Part shown: positions 35,472-46,398 of the stretch, piece by piece
How the letters are laid out: each line of letters starts with the position of its first letter
Position numbering within the stretch: the first letter of the stretch is position 1
From: Metaphire vulgaris
Lineage: Eukaryota > Annelida > Clitellata > Crassiclitellata > Megascolecidae
DNA: 64,000 nucleotides
Direction: 5' to 3'
NCBI GenBank assembly: GCA_018105865.1
Contig: CM030832.1
Coordinates: 15,480,919 to 15,544,918, forward strand
Notes under the pieces: model-generated
What the model saw: only the letters and a program-made list of their open reading frames with translations
Told to the model about the DNA's origin: nothing
Databases searched by the model: none
Made by a program: the position numbers and the translations under genes

Positions 35472-35654
35472 TTAGTTGAGAATAGTTCTCTTATCATAGA
35501 TGTGCTCCCTCTGCTCCTGTACCTGACCCTTCCATTTCTGCTGTTCGCCTTTCACAAGACGCATCTTGTTACGAATTCGACAGAGCATTTTTGGAACTTG
35601 ATAGAGATCTCCTGATCCTTCTTTTTCTTCAGCTTTTTTCTGATCTTCATTCTC
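35472..35654 (-). CDS. last coding exon of an unidentified minus-strand gene
   Basis: On the minus strand an acceptor (ttttatttag) is followed by exactly 60 codons and TAA. The peptide starts ENEDQKKAEEKEGSGDLYQV, then PKMLCRIRNKMRLVKGEQQK and ends REHIYDKRTILN. It is hydrophilic and Lys/Gln/Glu-rich, like the tail of a coiled-coil or cytoskeletal protein. The gene would lie to the right and converge on KIAA1143, but further exons could not be recognised. I cannot name the family. Confidence 0.5.
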   Translation of the reverse strand, partial: ENEDQKKAEEKEGSGDLYQVPKMLCRIRNKMRLVKGEQQKWKGQVQEQREHIYDKRTILN

Positions 35655-36527
35655 CTAAATAAAACGAACTACTTTTTTAAAACTTTAATCTTGACTATGA
35701 GTTAAATTCACTGTGTGACATCAATGCAGCACTGTATCATGCTCACTGCCACAATGCTCTTGTTCAATGCATAGGTTGCCAGAGCCCATGGCAAAAAGAG
35801 TGATTGCGCCTCTAACTTGTCCCTTGACAAGCAAAAAACACGTCCTCAACTCCTCGTATTGTAGTATCCTATTCTTCCTTGCAGTTTCCAGAAAGTACTT
35901 ACAATTTTTCTTTGTGAATGACATATGTCAGCCTATTTAATGATTTACTATTACCGGTTGTGAATGACATATGTCAGCCTATTTAATGATTTACTATTAC
36001 CGGTACAGTACTTGGTTTTTTATTTTTTGTTTAAACAAATTTTGTGCCTCCAAGAATTTTGTGCCTGGGGCAGCTGGCCTCCTGGCCCACCCACACTAAG
36101 GCACTGCTTTTGCTGGATCATACAAAGCAGAAATAAAGAACAATAACATATCTAAGTAACTAAAGAACTTCATATAGCACCATTTTAGTAATGCACTTGG
36201 CATCAGTCAATGATCACTCCAAAGTATAATTGTAATCCCATTGTCAGATCCAAAAAGTCTAAACGATCTTTTGGTTCCAGTTATTTGGGTCTTCATCAAA
36301 AGGTCACAAGAGATGGCATCTCACAGGCTTCTGATCATGGCCTAAATACACTAAATGTTACTGGAGGTGCAATGATGCAGTTTGTTGTCAAGCAGCATAA
36401 AACTTACGTAATGAGAAAAATTGTGTTTGTTTATTGCTTGATTAAGCATTCTCTGTTGCTAAGTGAAATTATGAAACTGTTGATTGCAGATGATCATTAA
36501 ACTTCACTGCATGGCTGATGTATCCAG
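35655..36527. other. intergenic or intronic sequence
   Basis: If the exon at 35472-35654 is real this is its last intron. Contains the MITE-like piece with the GACAAGC motif near 35825 and a 46-bp tandem duplication (about 35913-36004) whose unit starts GTGAATGACATATGTCAGCC and includes the palindrome TGACATATGTCA. Confidence 0.5.
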
Positions 36528-36654
36528 CAGTGGCAGCTCCAGTATTTGGCAAGTAGGGGGGGGGACTGCTAAGCATGGGAGGCCAACTATTGCTAGATAT
36601 GTAGTAGGTATAGGAGTCCCAACTGGGGGGACCAGGCATGTGGAGCTGCCACTG
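36528..36654. mobile_element. hAT-like MITE, CAGTGGCAGCTCC type
   Basis: TIRs CAGTGGCAGCTCC and GGAGCTGCCACTG around a G-run-rich core. Flanks gtatccag and atattcag match at six of eight bases. Short member of the 17956 family. Confidence 0.7.
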
Positions 36655-37290
36655 ATATTCAGTAATATCATTGAGTATTTCATAAATAACACCAATTTCT
36701 GGTTCTGTTGTTATATTAACAATATAGACTCCTACTGTGATGACTTAGTCTACAGAAAAACAAACATGCGTCCAACCTTATCTTTTGAATGTTCACTGCG
36801 GGATGCAGAAAACTTGTTTATTAGAGGATCAATACATTGAAGAAAGAACATGTACAAGAACAGGACGGCAATAATACATATTGCAAACATTACACAGACC
36901 TAAAAATTACAACAAATTCACTAAATCTGCTTTATTAAACACAAAGATACTTGTCAAAATTAGTTACTCTTTAGTCTTCCATGATCAATACCCAGGTTGG
37001 TTAACTAAATCCAGTACCATCCTTATCACTGTAAATGTTTCCACAACCACCAAGTCAAAATGCACAAAATTTGGCATACCTTTACAGTTTAAAGTGGCGT
37101 GGCGCGATCTAGTGAAATCACAGGCCACCGGTGGGACACATTCATTAAAAATATGAGCTTCTATGTTTGATTGCTAAAATTAGTAACTGGTGCAAAAGTG
37201 AGAAATACCAGTCTGTCATGCAATTTCACTTGGACTTTTGTGTGTCTGTGGCTTGTCTTCCTTTCTGCATATTAATTCCTGAAATACTGA
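36655..37290. other. AT-rich sequence without a recognised gene
   Basis: Only short, unsupported frames. Confidence 0.5.
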
Positions 37291-37291
37291 T

Positions 37292-37420
37292 ATGGGGCTG
37301 ACCATTAATTATGTCAATTTTTGACCTCCCCCCTTGTCAACAGCTGTCAACTTTCAGTTACCCCTATAATTATGTCAAAAACTTTTGACACCCCCTAAAA
37401 TCAATGACAGGTCGCAACAA
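37292..37420. mobile_element. MITE of the CCATTAATTATGTCAA type
   Basis: Starts GGGGCTGACCATTAATTATG, continues CAGCTGTCAACTTTCAGTTA and ATTATGTCAAAAAC, and ends near CAATGACAGGTC. The same blocks in the same order form 39241-39647. Confidence 0.6.
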
Positions 37421-37559
37421 CAAGGTTGTTATTTTTGCGGTGATGACCATTTTTCCCTTTCTTGCTCATCGAGTGTCAAAATGTGGTGGTGATGACCTTT
37501 TTGCCATGCTTTTTTCCATTGTAATAAGTAGTATTCTATGAAATTTCCTAATTTCCACG

Positions 37560-37869
37560 GGGGTCGAATGACAATTTGCCAGGGGTCGCCCGAGACCATC
37601 AGAAAAATAGGGTTGTCTCTTTTCTTGTTATTGTACAAAATGTGCTCAGTGGTAGTTATGACATGCTAGTTGTTTTACTATAATTGTCATTCGAGGATAG
37701 ACATGGAGACAATTAAATAATAACGATTTTGAACATTTTGATTGTCGTAGCATTATTATTTTTAGCAGTTTACATTGTGAACGAAAATAATTTTACCGTT
37801 GGGGGGTCGCCACATCATGGGGAATTGAATTAAAAGGGTCGCGGCAATATAAAGGTTGAGAACTGCTGC
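37560..37869. mobile_element. right end of a Charlie-like hAT element
   Basis: Ends AAAGGTTGAGAACTGCTG, the complement of the CAGNNGTTCTCAACC terminus common in hAT elements. Paired GGGTCGC blocks occur upstream. The left terminus is unclear. Confidence 0.5.
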
Positions 37870-37889
37870 TTTAGGTCATTGTGACTTGC

Positions 37890-38570
37890 AATTAAATTAG
37901 TGTCATCGGCAATAAAGTAAGAATTTAAAAAATGATGATATATTGGGTAAGTCATTGATAAATATTAAGAATAAAAGAGAGCCAAGTATTGAACCTTGAG
38001 GCACACCATATTTTATATTTTTTAGTTCAGATTTTTGAGAATTTACCCATGTAAATTGTTTACGATTTGATAAATAATTAGTAAACCAGGTTTGAGAGAG
38101 CTTTAAAACCATAGTAGGCAAGTTTATTTAATAGAATTTTATGATCTATTACATCAAAAGCTTTTTCAGGTCGAGAAAAATTCATATGGAATGATTATGT
38201 AATCTTAAATTGTTTGTTATTATATCTATTAAATTCATAACAGGCATATACGTAGTGTTATTTGCCCTGAATCCAAACTGATAATCAGATAACATCTTAT
38301 ATTTGTCTAGATAATTGATTGATCTATTAAACATAGCTTTCTCCATAATTTTAGAGAAAATAGGTAAATTCGAAATAGGTCTATAGATAGATTCAATAGA
38401 TTTGGACCCTGATTTATATATTGGAATGACCTTTGTTATTTTAGTTTCATCTGGAACTATACCTGTTGTGAAAGAATTAATTATTTCAGAGAGAATTTCC
38501 GATATATAGTCAGCACATTCAATAACAATGTTTTGGTTTATGTCGGGCTTTTTTAAAAACGCAATCTGGG
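37890..38570 (-). mobile_element. LINE reverse transcriptase fragment
   Basis: Minus-strand frames read TKVIPIYKSGSKSIESIYRP, ISNLPIFSKIMEKAMFNR, YQFGFRANNTT, then YGVPQGSILGSLLFLIFIND. These are reverse-transcriptase fingers and palm motifs in the right order (jockey/CR1-like type). Frames are broken, and the YADD box at the right place is lost (FLLYCR). Confidence 0.85.
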
Positions 38571-38851
38571 CTTTTTCCTATGTTTTGCGTAAATACATAT
38601 GGCGGATAGGCTCCGCCCACTCGCCCATAGCTGGCTTCAGCCGTTAAGCAGGTCTGCTCATGGAGTTATTATTAGAGGAGACGGCATTACGTCATTTGGC
38701 TGAAGCCAACTATTTGGGAAATTCCCAAACGGCAGCCACATTGGTAGACCCAAAAAAATCATCAGCTGAGCCATGGGGAATAGCTGCGGATATGTTTTAT
38801 CAATGATCTAAGAACTTTTTATTAGTATGTAATGAAAATGGAGATTCAGAT

Positions 38852-39149
38852 CAGTGGAGGCTTCAGGATTTGGCAAGTGGGGGGGGGGTGTTGGGGTGGC
38901 AACTTCTAATCAGGGTGGCCACTGGGGGCCAGGCACTCAATAGGGGGCACGGACCCACCCTAGGCCCAGTGGCGGCTCCAGGATTTGGCAAGTGGGGCCG
39001 TTGGGGTGGCAACTTCTAATCATGGGGCCTACCGTTTGTTGTTAGGTATGTAATATTAAGTATAGGGTCCCAGCAGAGGGCCATTGGGAGGCCAGGCACT
39101 CAATATGGGCACGCCCCCCCCCGAGGCCCCCCTTGTGGAGCCGCCACTG
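38852..39149. mobile_element. dimeric CAGTGGCGGCTCC MITE
   Basis: Two head-to-tail copies (starting 38852 and 38967), each beginning CAGTGGxGGCTxCAGGATTT, with only the second having the GGAGCCGCCACTG right end. One target repeat brackets the pair (ATTCAGAT 38844-38851, ATTAAGAT 39150-39157), so the dimer may have moved as a unit or arisen by unequal exchange. Confidence 0.75.
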
Positions 39150-39240
39150 ATTAAGATGCTATTGTTCGACATTTGTGTTTGAAAAATAGCAAGTGGACAG
39201 TACATTGGATGACATCAATCGTGTTTTCAATAAGGCATGG

Positions 39241-39647
39241 GGGCTGTCCATTAATTATGTCAACAATTTTTGGGCAATTTTCGACCCCCTCCCAGGGATA
39301 TTTTTACACCCTCCTAACACCCCTCAAAACCACCCCCCATTTGAGGTCGACCCCCCAAATTTGGCAATGTGACAATGCAAAATGGATACTAATTAGCTCT
39401 GAACACCCCCTCCCCAATAGAGGACACCCCTCCCCAAACTTTTATTGTCGGATGACCTTTTTTGTCAGCCTTTTTCCGGGGAGAGACTTAAAAATTCCGA
39501 CACCCTCCCCCGATTTTCCTGACACCACCCCCAATTCAAAATCCTAGAAATAACACTGCCCCTCCCTTGTCATCAACTGTCAACTTTCAGTTACCCCCAC
39601 CTTAGTAATTATGTCAAAAACTCCCCCCAAGATGAATGACAGGTCCC
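39241..39647. mobile_element. MITE of the CCATTAATTATGTCAA type
   Basis: Left end GGGGGCTGTCCATTAATTAT; right end AAGATGAATGACAGGTCCC forms an imperfect inverted match. C-run-rich middle with a copy of GATGACCTTTTTTG (39453). Confidence 0.6.
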
Positions 39648-39873
39648 AATAACAAAGTTATTATTTATGAAAAAATTAAAAGGGAATGATATAACTCTGA
39701 CTTAATACTTATGTATTCGTCCGATTCAACCACACTGGCCGCTAACAATAGAGGTGCTATTTTTAGCCTACGCGCTACTGGCTTCACGCAGCCTGGTTAG
39801 AAATGACGTAATGCCGTCTCCTCTAATAATAACTCCATGGGTCTGCTCAGGCTCTCTCCTGTGTATCATTATA

Positions 39874-39944
39874 ATAATAATAATAATAATAATGTGATTT
39901 TAAGTGGTTTAGGAGGCTAAGTAAGCCTGTGTGAAAACCACTGA
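39874..39944 (-). mobile_element. short hairpin element with AAT tail
   Basis: Third full copy of the element described at 18827-18890: (AAT)n, GTGATTTTAAGTGGTTTAGG, GGCTAAGTAAGCC, GTGTGAAAACCACT. Confidence 0.6.
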
Positions 39945-41039
39945 GTGGCTGATAACATCATTCCTCCAAGGGTATGACCGTACGGTAGACCTGTGCGCTG
40001 CCGCTGCCGACGTTTTTCAGGATGACCCCGCTGCCGGTAATACAGGTTCAGCGCGCCGCCGGGAGCATATTGGCGTGACGCCGCGGCCCGCGGCTTCCCC
40101 CTGGTGAAATTATTTCTCTCACCATCATGTAACCAGAGTAGGCCATCACTGTTGTAATACAAGGACGAAAATGTCTTCACCGCTTATGCAACACTAGCTA
40201 GCTCAAAGCACACGTTACTTAATTACATACTTCGCTTCATTCGTCTATCGGATGACGTCATGTATTGTTTACATTCTGCAAAGTGGCTACGGCAAAGAAA
40301 AGCGTTTTCGATGAAAATTACGTGAAGACCAAAAAGATGCTAAAATGATGTTAAAATTAACTGTGCACAATTAATTACACGAGCAGTGAACCTATGCATC
40401 ATAACTGAGAGCGTTTGTTGTTTAAATCCTCTTAGTTTAGTTTAAATCTTCTTAGCCTTATGTCTTATAATCTTCTTAGTCTTATATCTACTGCTTTGTT
40501 ATCTAAGTTGGCACAAACTTTAAAAGTTTTCATTTATGGTCAATTTGTGGTATATAATGAAGCATTATAATTTGATAAGATGTTTCTTAAACTGTATTAT
40601 TTTATTTTTAATGTACAGTATATTATAAGTTTGTAACATTGTTTCCAAATGAACCGGTATATTGAATTAAAATGAATCCCCTTAAAGATGAATTCCCAGG
40701 ACCCCAAGCCATTTTTATACGTGTAATAAAGACTCCTCACCTCTTTATTAATTATATGTAGAATATTAACTCCCTCTGAATTATAACTCCCCATAGTGAT
40801 ATGAAGTATAATTTATAAAATGATTTCATGAGATATTAAATTGTGCAAAAGTACAAGAGATGAAGTTTCATAAGTGAAATACAAAACGTAGGCCTAATTA
40901 AACATGCGATGAGAGTAATGTTTATGTAAGTGCAGAAAAAGTATTCATCAAAAACATATAACACGAGGATCTGCAAACGTTTAAATTTCGTATACAAATG
41001 TGCTGTTTGAAAAATTATATTTGCATACCTACATACCTA
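39945..41039. other. intergenic sequence
   Basis: 39970-40110 is unusually G+C-rich (gcgctgccgctgccgacg) without a recognisable product. The rest is AT-rich. No gene is seen. Confidence 0.45.
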
Positions 41040-42216
41040 CTGAAAATGGTGACGTCATATCTGGCGATTCGTCGGGAAATTTCTTCATCTGGGGCCGAGG
41101 AACAAACAAGGTCTCCCAGGCCGTGACTGGAGCCCACGAGGGTGGTGTCTTCTCGATCTGTACGCTTAAGGTTGGAAGCATTGTTACGGGAGGCAAAGAT
41201 CGAAAGGTTGTCAGATGGGATGCTACCTATAAGAAAGCAGGACAGAAGTATGAGATTCCTGAAGCTTATGGCCCAGTTCGAATGCTTAGTCAGGGAAAGG
41301 GAAATATGATTCTCATTGGAACCACGAGAATTCGATCTTGCATGGATCTTTTGATCTTGGATTCAACCCAATTGTTCAGGGTCACACTGACGAACTTTGG
41401 GGTTTGGCAACTCATCCGCAGCAGAACCAGTTCTTGACGTGCGGCTACGACAAAATGCTCTACCTGTGGGACACTCTGACGCACGGGGTCATCTGGTGGA
41501 AAGAGATGCCGGAGGGTTGTCACTGCGTCACCTTTCATCCTGAAGGCGAAGTGGCGCTTGTGACGAGCTGTTCATCGCGGTGGTTCGCTGTGGAGCTGTC
41601 GTCGCGTGACGTCATTCACTCAAATGCAGACGCATCGGAGAGAATCGAGATCGCAGAATTTTCTTTGGATGGAAGCATGTTGGCCAGTGGTTCGAGAGAC
41701 AACAACATATACATCTATTCGGTCTCAGAAGGCGGAAGAAAATTCAGCAAAATTGGAAAATGCACGGGTCATTCCAGCTTTGTTACTCACCTGGATTGGT
41801 CCAGAGATGGTCAGTTTGTTCAGTCGAACTCTGGTGATTACGAACTTCTTTACTGGACCGTGGCAACATGTCGTCAGGCGACTACCGTTTCTTACATGAG
41901 AGACGTTGAATGGGCAACACAGAACTGTACACTTGGATTTTCTGTTTGCAGGATATGGCCAGAAGGAGCCGATGGGACTGATGTCAATGCATGCTGTATT
42001 CGAACAATGAGCATCTCGTGGCAAGTGCTGATGATTTCGGAAAGGCCAATCTGTTTGCGTACCCATGCTCCAGACCTAAGAGCGCTGGACACTCGTACAT
42101 CGGCCACAGTAGTCATGTGACCAACGTTCGTTTCATCTACAACGACGGTCGTCTTATTTCGACCGGAGGAAAGGATTCGTCGATTCTTCAGTGGCAAGTC
42201 GTCGAGTCGTCCGGTT
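41040..42216 (+). pseudogene. C-terminal half of an EMAP-like WD-repeat protein, without introns
   Basis: About 392 codons, in three overlapping frames, match the second half of EML proteins: ENGDVISGDSSGNFFIWGRG, GAHEGGVFSICTLK, GGKDRKVVRWD, then QGHTDELWGLATHPQQNQFL, GKCTGHSSFVTHLDWSRDGQ, DVEWATQNCTLGF, WPEGADGTD, and GHSSHVTNVRFIYNDGRLIS with GGKDSSILQW at the end. EML proteins bind microtubules through tandem beta-propellers. Each frame change is explained by one missing A (near 41330 and 41990). Vertebrate EML genes have many introns here, but this stretch has none, and the N-terminal half with the HELP motif is absent. Most likely a 5'-truncated retrocopy, or else one large 3' exon of a real gene with consensus errors. 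Confidence 0.8.
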
Positions 42217-42724
42217 ACTGGCGAAGAAACCGGCCGTTTTTTTACTTCTATCCTGTTTTATTCGAAACTCTCTCTGTCTTCTCTGTTCTGTATGTCGCCG
42301 TTGTAAGATGTGCTAAACATCTGACTCGTATTAAAACTACTGGCCGGTATTAGCATGTTGTTTTCTTCTGGCGTTTTTTGCTGCTATGCGCTGTTACAGT
42401 TGTAGACAACTAGTGTTGTTTGGAAGTTGTTTTTTGTTGAGCATTTAGAGTTTAATTAAGTATGAACGGTGCTTTGTGTGTTACTTTGTTTGTAAGAAGA
42501 GGAATTTGAGTTTAGAATGAATCGATCTATGTTAGGAAGCATGAAATTGGTGACGTTTTGAGGAGAATTGGTGACCTGCTTTGGCTGGGAAGGATGGCAC
42601 TATAAAAGCCTCAGAGATGTTTATTGTGCCCATTTTTTCAGCGGACATATTGTTGACTGTTGGAGCACGTGTCTGATTTTGAAGACTGCCTTGAGGCCTC
42701 CTAGTATAATTGTTTGATGTTCTT
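42217..42724 (+). other. sequence downstream of the EML segment
   Basis: The last EML frame continues with non-homologous codons to a stop at 42353. No poly(A) tract is seen. Likely the 3' UTR of the source transcript or flanking DNA. Confidence 0.4.
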
Positions 42725-42728
42725 TAAC

Positions 42729-43453
42729 ACGTTGACTGCGATGCGATTGATTGCTGGGGCGCGGCTGGTGTCGAATGCGTTCACGCGTGACCAACGTGAA
42801 TACCGCTAGATTATTTTCAAGACACAATCACGTTGGACGCCTGTAAAGGAAAATATTTTGAAGCAGATGCGTTTCGAGGCCATCTGTTACTAGTATCATG
42901 TTCTCTTTACTCAGGTATGCACCAATTCATAGGAAAAATGCCGGTGCCCTGTAAGGTGACGGAACAATAGTTAGCTGAACTTAGCTCAACAATGGCGAGT
43001 GGAGAAATTACTGCCATAAAATGGAAACAATTTCAATTTAAATTCCAGCCTTTATTATCTGGTCCAAATGCCTCCCTCACACCCCGAGCCAAAAATTGTC
43101 CGCTTCACTGGATGGAAGACTTGACAATGCAAGCCACGTAATTACATCGTAGCAGGAATTCTCCGGGTGTACGTTTATACGACGCGTCAGGGAGGATTAT
43201 AATTACGAGTCTGTGGTTGAGTATATTGTGGTTTTTTGAACAAATGTTTATAGGACAAATATTCATACATTTTCCATAGAATACGCCTTTTTGATTGGTC
43301 ACTCATTCTAGTAGCTAAAGGAAGCAGGAGAATGATTCCAAGATCCACATAAGCTAAATTATTTTGCATTGAACTAAGGACGTCATATGACGTCCCTAGC
43401 GCCCTGAGAAACCAAAATAAGGACGTCAGTTGACGTCCCTAGCGCTCAACGTG
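42729..43453. mobile_element. piggyBac-like element with TTAA target sites
   Basis: Bracketed by TTAA (42725-42728 and 43454-43457). Ends CACGTTGACTGCG and CGCTCAACGTG are inverted repeats. The right arm has two tandem palindromes GGACGTCATATGACGTCC and GGACGTCAGTTGACGTCC, each followed by CTAGCGC. 725 bases, no intact transposase. Confidence 0.8.
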
Positions 43454-43759
43454 TTAAGTGGTTATTTTCGTTTCGTGCGAATTTTGTATAGGTAAGTGCG
43501 TGTGAATTTTTTGAATGAAGGTGTTTTTGCGTTTTAGTGAAACGACAGAATTGTTAAGAAGCTGGATTTTGAGGTTGTTCGTTCTTTTTGTTTTGTTTTT
43601 TGTTGCTGTTGGTTTTTCTGTGTTCTGTTTTCTTCTACAGCAGTTTTTGCTTTACAGATATCATTTTAGTCATTTTGGTAACAGCTGTAAAGCTTACCAT
43701 TACACTGTTGCTTTTGTTGATTTACTCATTACTCGGAGTTACAATGCACATTCATAAAA

Positions 43760-44370
43760 CCACAGAAAACATACTAAAAGAAGAGGTAGAGCGGGCCATA
43801 AAAGAACTGAAAAGGAACAAAGCACCAGGAATAGATGGCATACCTGCATAACTATTGAAAGCAGGTGGAGAAACAATGACAGACCTGCTCCGTGACCTTT
43901 TCAATAAAATATACAAAGATGAAACAGTCCCAGATGATTGGGGAAAAGGAATGATTGTACCCATCTACAAAAGGAAGGGTGATAAAGAAGACTGCAGTAA
44001 CTACCGGGGAATAACGCTGTTGAGTACACTAAGCAGTCTTCTCCAAGGTACTAGAAAAAAGAATAAGCAAATATGTAGAAGAAATTATGGGTGAAGAGCA
44101 GGCAGGCTTCTGTCCTGGGCGAAGTACAATTGATCAACTCTTTGTCATAAGACAGTTACTGGAAAAAAATCGAGGCAAACAAGAGCTGTTATATTAACTA
44201 CACGATTACAAACAGGCCTTTGACTCACTGTGGCAGGAAGGGTTGTGGCAAACAATGAGGCATGCAGGCATTGAAGAAAAACTCATACGTTTAATACAGG
44301 CAATATATCGCCAAAGGACTGCAAACGATGGGGAGATTGCGAAAAATCTGGAGCAGCAAGGGCATAAACA
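43760..44370 (+). mobile_element. LINE reverse transcriptase fragment (RTE/CR1-type)
   Basis: Frames read EEVERAIKELKRNKAPGIDG, LLKAGGE, GKGMIVPIYKRKGDKEDCSN, YRGITLLST, then EEQAGFCPGRSTIDQLFVIR and AFDSLWQEGLW. These are reverse-transcriptase motifs 0 to 3 in order. Interrupted by stops and shifts; the YADD part is missing. Confidence 0.85.
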
Positions 44371-45453
44371 TAAAAACAAAAGTCACAATATACAACACCA
44401 TAGTAGTCCCAGGACTCGTCACAAATTGCATCACGGTAAACGTGAATTTCTTCGTCGATATCATTGTTCATTATCATAGAGTTGTTAACAATTGTAGAGA
44501 TTTGTAGTTTAATTGTAGTTTGAATTATATAATTTACAGTTAGCAAACCTAAAATGCGTCGGCATGAGAGCGGATTTGAAAAACGGAAAAAGAAACATTT
44601 AGCTGCTGAAGCATTACAAAAGTGGGTTAGATCTAGGCCGATTTGCACATCCCATCTAGTGACACCTACCGTTAGACTCGTTAGCAAAATATTCAGAATT
44701 ATTTAAGCGATTGAGTATTGAAACACTGGCGTCAAAAAGTCTGACAACGGCAGACGTATAGTAAAGTTGGAAGAACGGTCATCGTACAATTGCGATGATT
44801 TGACTATTTTTAATTTATACAGTGTAAATTTGTAACTTTCAAATTTACAGTAGTGTCCAGCGGGCCCCTGTTTGGGAGCGAGGCCCTAAGCCATGGCTTA
44901 CCTGGCTTATGCCTTAATCCGGCCCTGACGACAGAAAACAAAACATGCAGAAACAGAACTGAATTGCCTTAATATAGATTACTCATTTAGTAATGGAAGA
45001 TTCTTCTATGAATCTATATTCCATAAGTTCTTTAACAATCGTCATTTTAATTATTCTGTTCTAAACATTTTAAGCATTGAATTTGCCCCCGTAAATAATG
45101 AAATTGCCCCCGGTGAGGCGTACGCCCCACGTTGGGAATCACTGAGGTACACCTTTCACACTGACCAAAGGTTGATCTCAGTTTTAGTAATTGTCGTAAT
45201 TACTTACTATTATGATTTTTACATTATCTAATTACTTTTTATCGGTGAATGAAGAAGTGCACTTGACTAGATTAGAATGTAGTCAATGTAGTTGGCAATT
45301 GCGGTCTAGAACTATTGACTAATGTAGTACACTTGTTGTAATTTCATACATGAATTGTCAATTGGTTTTGCTTCTGGGGTTGGGGGTTCGCCACATAGCA
45401 GCGACATTTACAAGTTTGAAAACCTCTGGCGTATGGTATGGTGTATCAAGTTT
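44371..45453. other. intergenic sequence with hAT-like element ends
   Basis: 44910-44928 (CCTTAATCCGGCCCTG) and 45128-45142 (GTTGGGAATCACTG) look like right ends of two hAT-like elements, the second resembling the sequence at 58121. Left ends were not found. No gene is seen. Confidence 0.4.
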
Positions 45454-45461
45454 CATATTAG

Positions 45462-46390
45462 CAGTGTTAGGAGTGATCTTAGATCAAAAGATCAAAGATC
45501 ACGATCTAAGATCACAATTCATGATCTTTGATCTAGATCACTTTTTACTAGTGATCTTTGACTCTGACTTTAAATCACTTTTTTGGTGATTTTGATCTTT
45601 ATTATCAACAGAAGATCAAAGATCAAATTATACGTATTCTCCCAACTAAGTCAATCAATCAACGAACTTCTATGTGTAGTGAGTAAAATGGCGGACAAAT
45701 CATGCAAGCATTCGGACCTCAATGATCATGTTGGTGCAGATGATGAGGATTATGGGTATGGCCCTGACATAAGTACTGGCACTGCCACTGGGACTCAGGG
45801 GGAGGCTTGCTCAGTTGCAACTGGTCGTGAAAATGCAGTCAAGATAGAGGTCATGCACTACCTGAATAACCCAAATAAGGAACTTTCTATCTTGTTGGCA
45901 TACCCACATGTCAAGGCAGCATTTGTGAAATATAACACAACCCTGCCATCTTCTGCGCCTGTCGAAAGACTTTTTAGTATTGGAGGTTTGATAGCTACAC
46001 CGCGAAGAAACAGGTTGTCTGACGCAACGTTTGAGCGTCTGCTCATGCTGAAAATGAACTGCCGTGTTCGACACTGACTGTGAACTGACAGTTAGTTGCT
46101 AAAATTGTCATGAACTGTTTTCAGTTGTGTTAGTAACTTAGTATTACAAAAGTTTACATGCATCGTACAGTGGACAATTGTATCGTTATCATACGTGACA
46201 CGTCATACATGATATAATAACTATATTTGTATGATCTTTGATCTTAGATCACTTTTAAAGTGATCTTGATCTTAGATCATTTATACTCTAGTGATCTTTG
46301 ATCAGATTGATCTTGATCTTAGATCAATTTCTCTCTAGTGATCTTGATCAAAGATCAAGATCATTTTACAAGTGATCTTTCCTAACACTG
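45462..46390 (+). mobile_element. 929-bp hAT element with a short intact transposase ORF
   Basis: Terminal inverted repeats CAGTGTTAGGA and TCCTAACACTG, with a perfect 8-bp target duplication CATATTAG (45454-45461 and 46391-46398), the hAT signature. Both subterminal regions (45470-45620 and 46225-46380) are packed with variants of GATCTTTGATCTTAGATCA, a palindromic motif likely to be the transposase binding site. It carries one ORF (45688-46077). The perfect target repeat suggests recent insertion. Confidence 0.95.
45688..46077 (+). CDS. truncated hAT transposase, dimerisation domain only
   Basis: 129 residues from ATG (aaaATGGCG, a good initiation context) to TGA. Residues 1-50 are acidic and low-complexity (MADKSCKHSDLNDHV). 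Residues about 60-125 match the C-terminal dimerisation domain of hAT transposases: LSILLAYPHVKAAFVKYNTT, LPSSAPVERLFSIGG and RRNRLSDATFERLLMLKMN. Full hAT transposases have roughly 600 or more residues. The BED zinc finger and the RNase-H-like catalytic core are absent, so it cannot cut DNA. It could still pair with a full-length transposase and act as a dominant inhibitor, or be a passenger. The frame is also open upstream to 45583. Confidence 0.8.
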   Translation: MADKSCKHSDLNDHVGADDEDYGYGPDISTGTATGTQGEACSVATGRENAVKIEVMHYLNNPNKELSILLAYPHVKAAFVKYNTTLPSSAPVERLFSIGGLIATPRRNRLSDATFERLLMLKMNCRVRH

Positions 46391-46398
46391 CATATTAG

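Larger units (their letters stand above)
35052..36004. repeat. segment repeated at 63003-64000, copy 1
   Basis: From TTTGCAACTTATATGAACT onward the sequence matches 63003 onward in the same orientation, through a (GT)n run, a minus-strand exon and a MITE-like piece with the GACAAGC motif (35825). Copy 2 has about 120 extra bases after its exon and runs off the window. Only copy 1 keeps the exon open. Confidence 0.9.
38659..39839. mobile_element. 1.2 kb DNA element with long TIRs, carrying nested MITEs
   Basis: Terminal inverted repeats of about 36 bases beginning CATGGAGTTATTATTAGAGG and ending CCTCTAATAATAACTCCATG. Perfect 8-bp target duplication GGTCTGCT (38651-38658 and 39840-39847). No transposase frame. 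Contains the MITE pair 38852-39149 and the MITE 39241-39647. Confidence 0.85.

Noticed and set aside
43515..43757. 80-codon hydrophobic frame
   Set aside because: T-rich low-complexity sequence between a piggyBac element and a LINE; no homology or splice signals.
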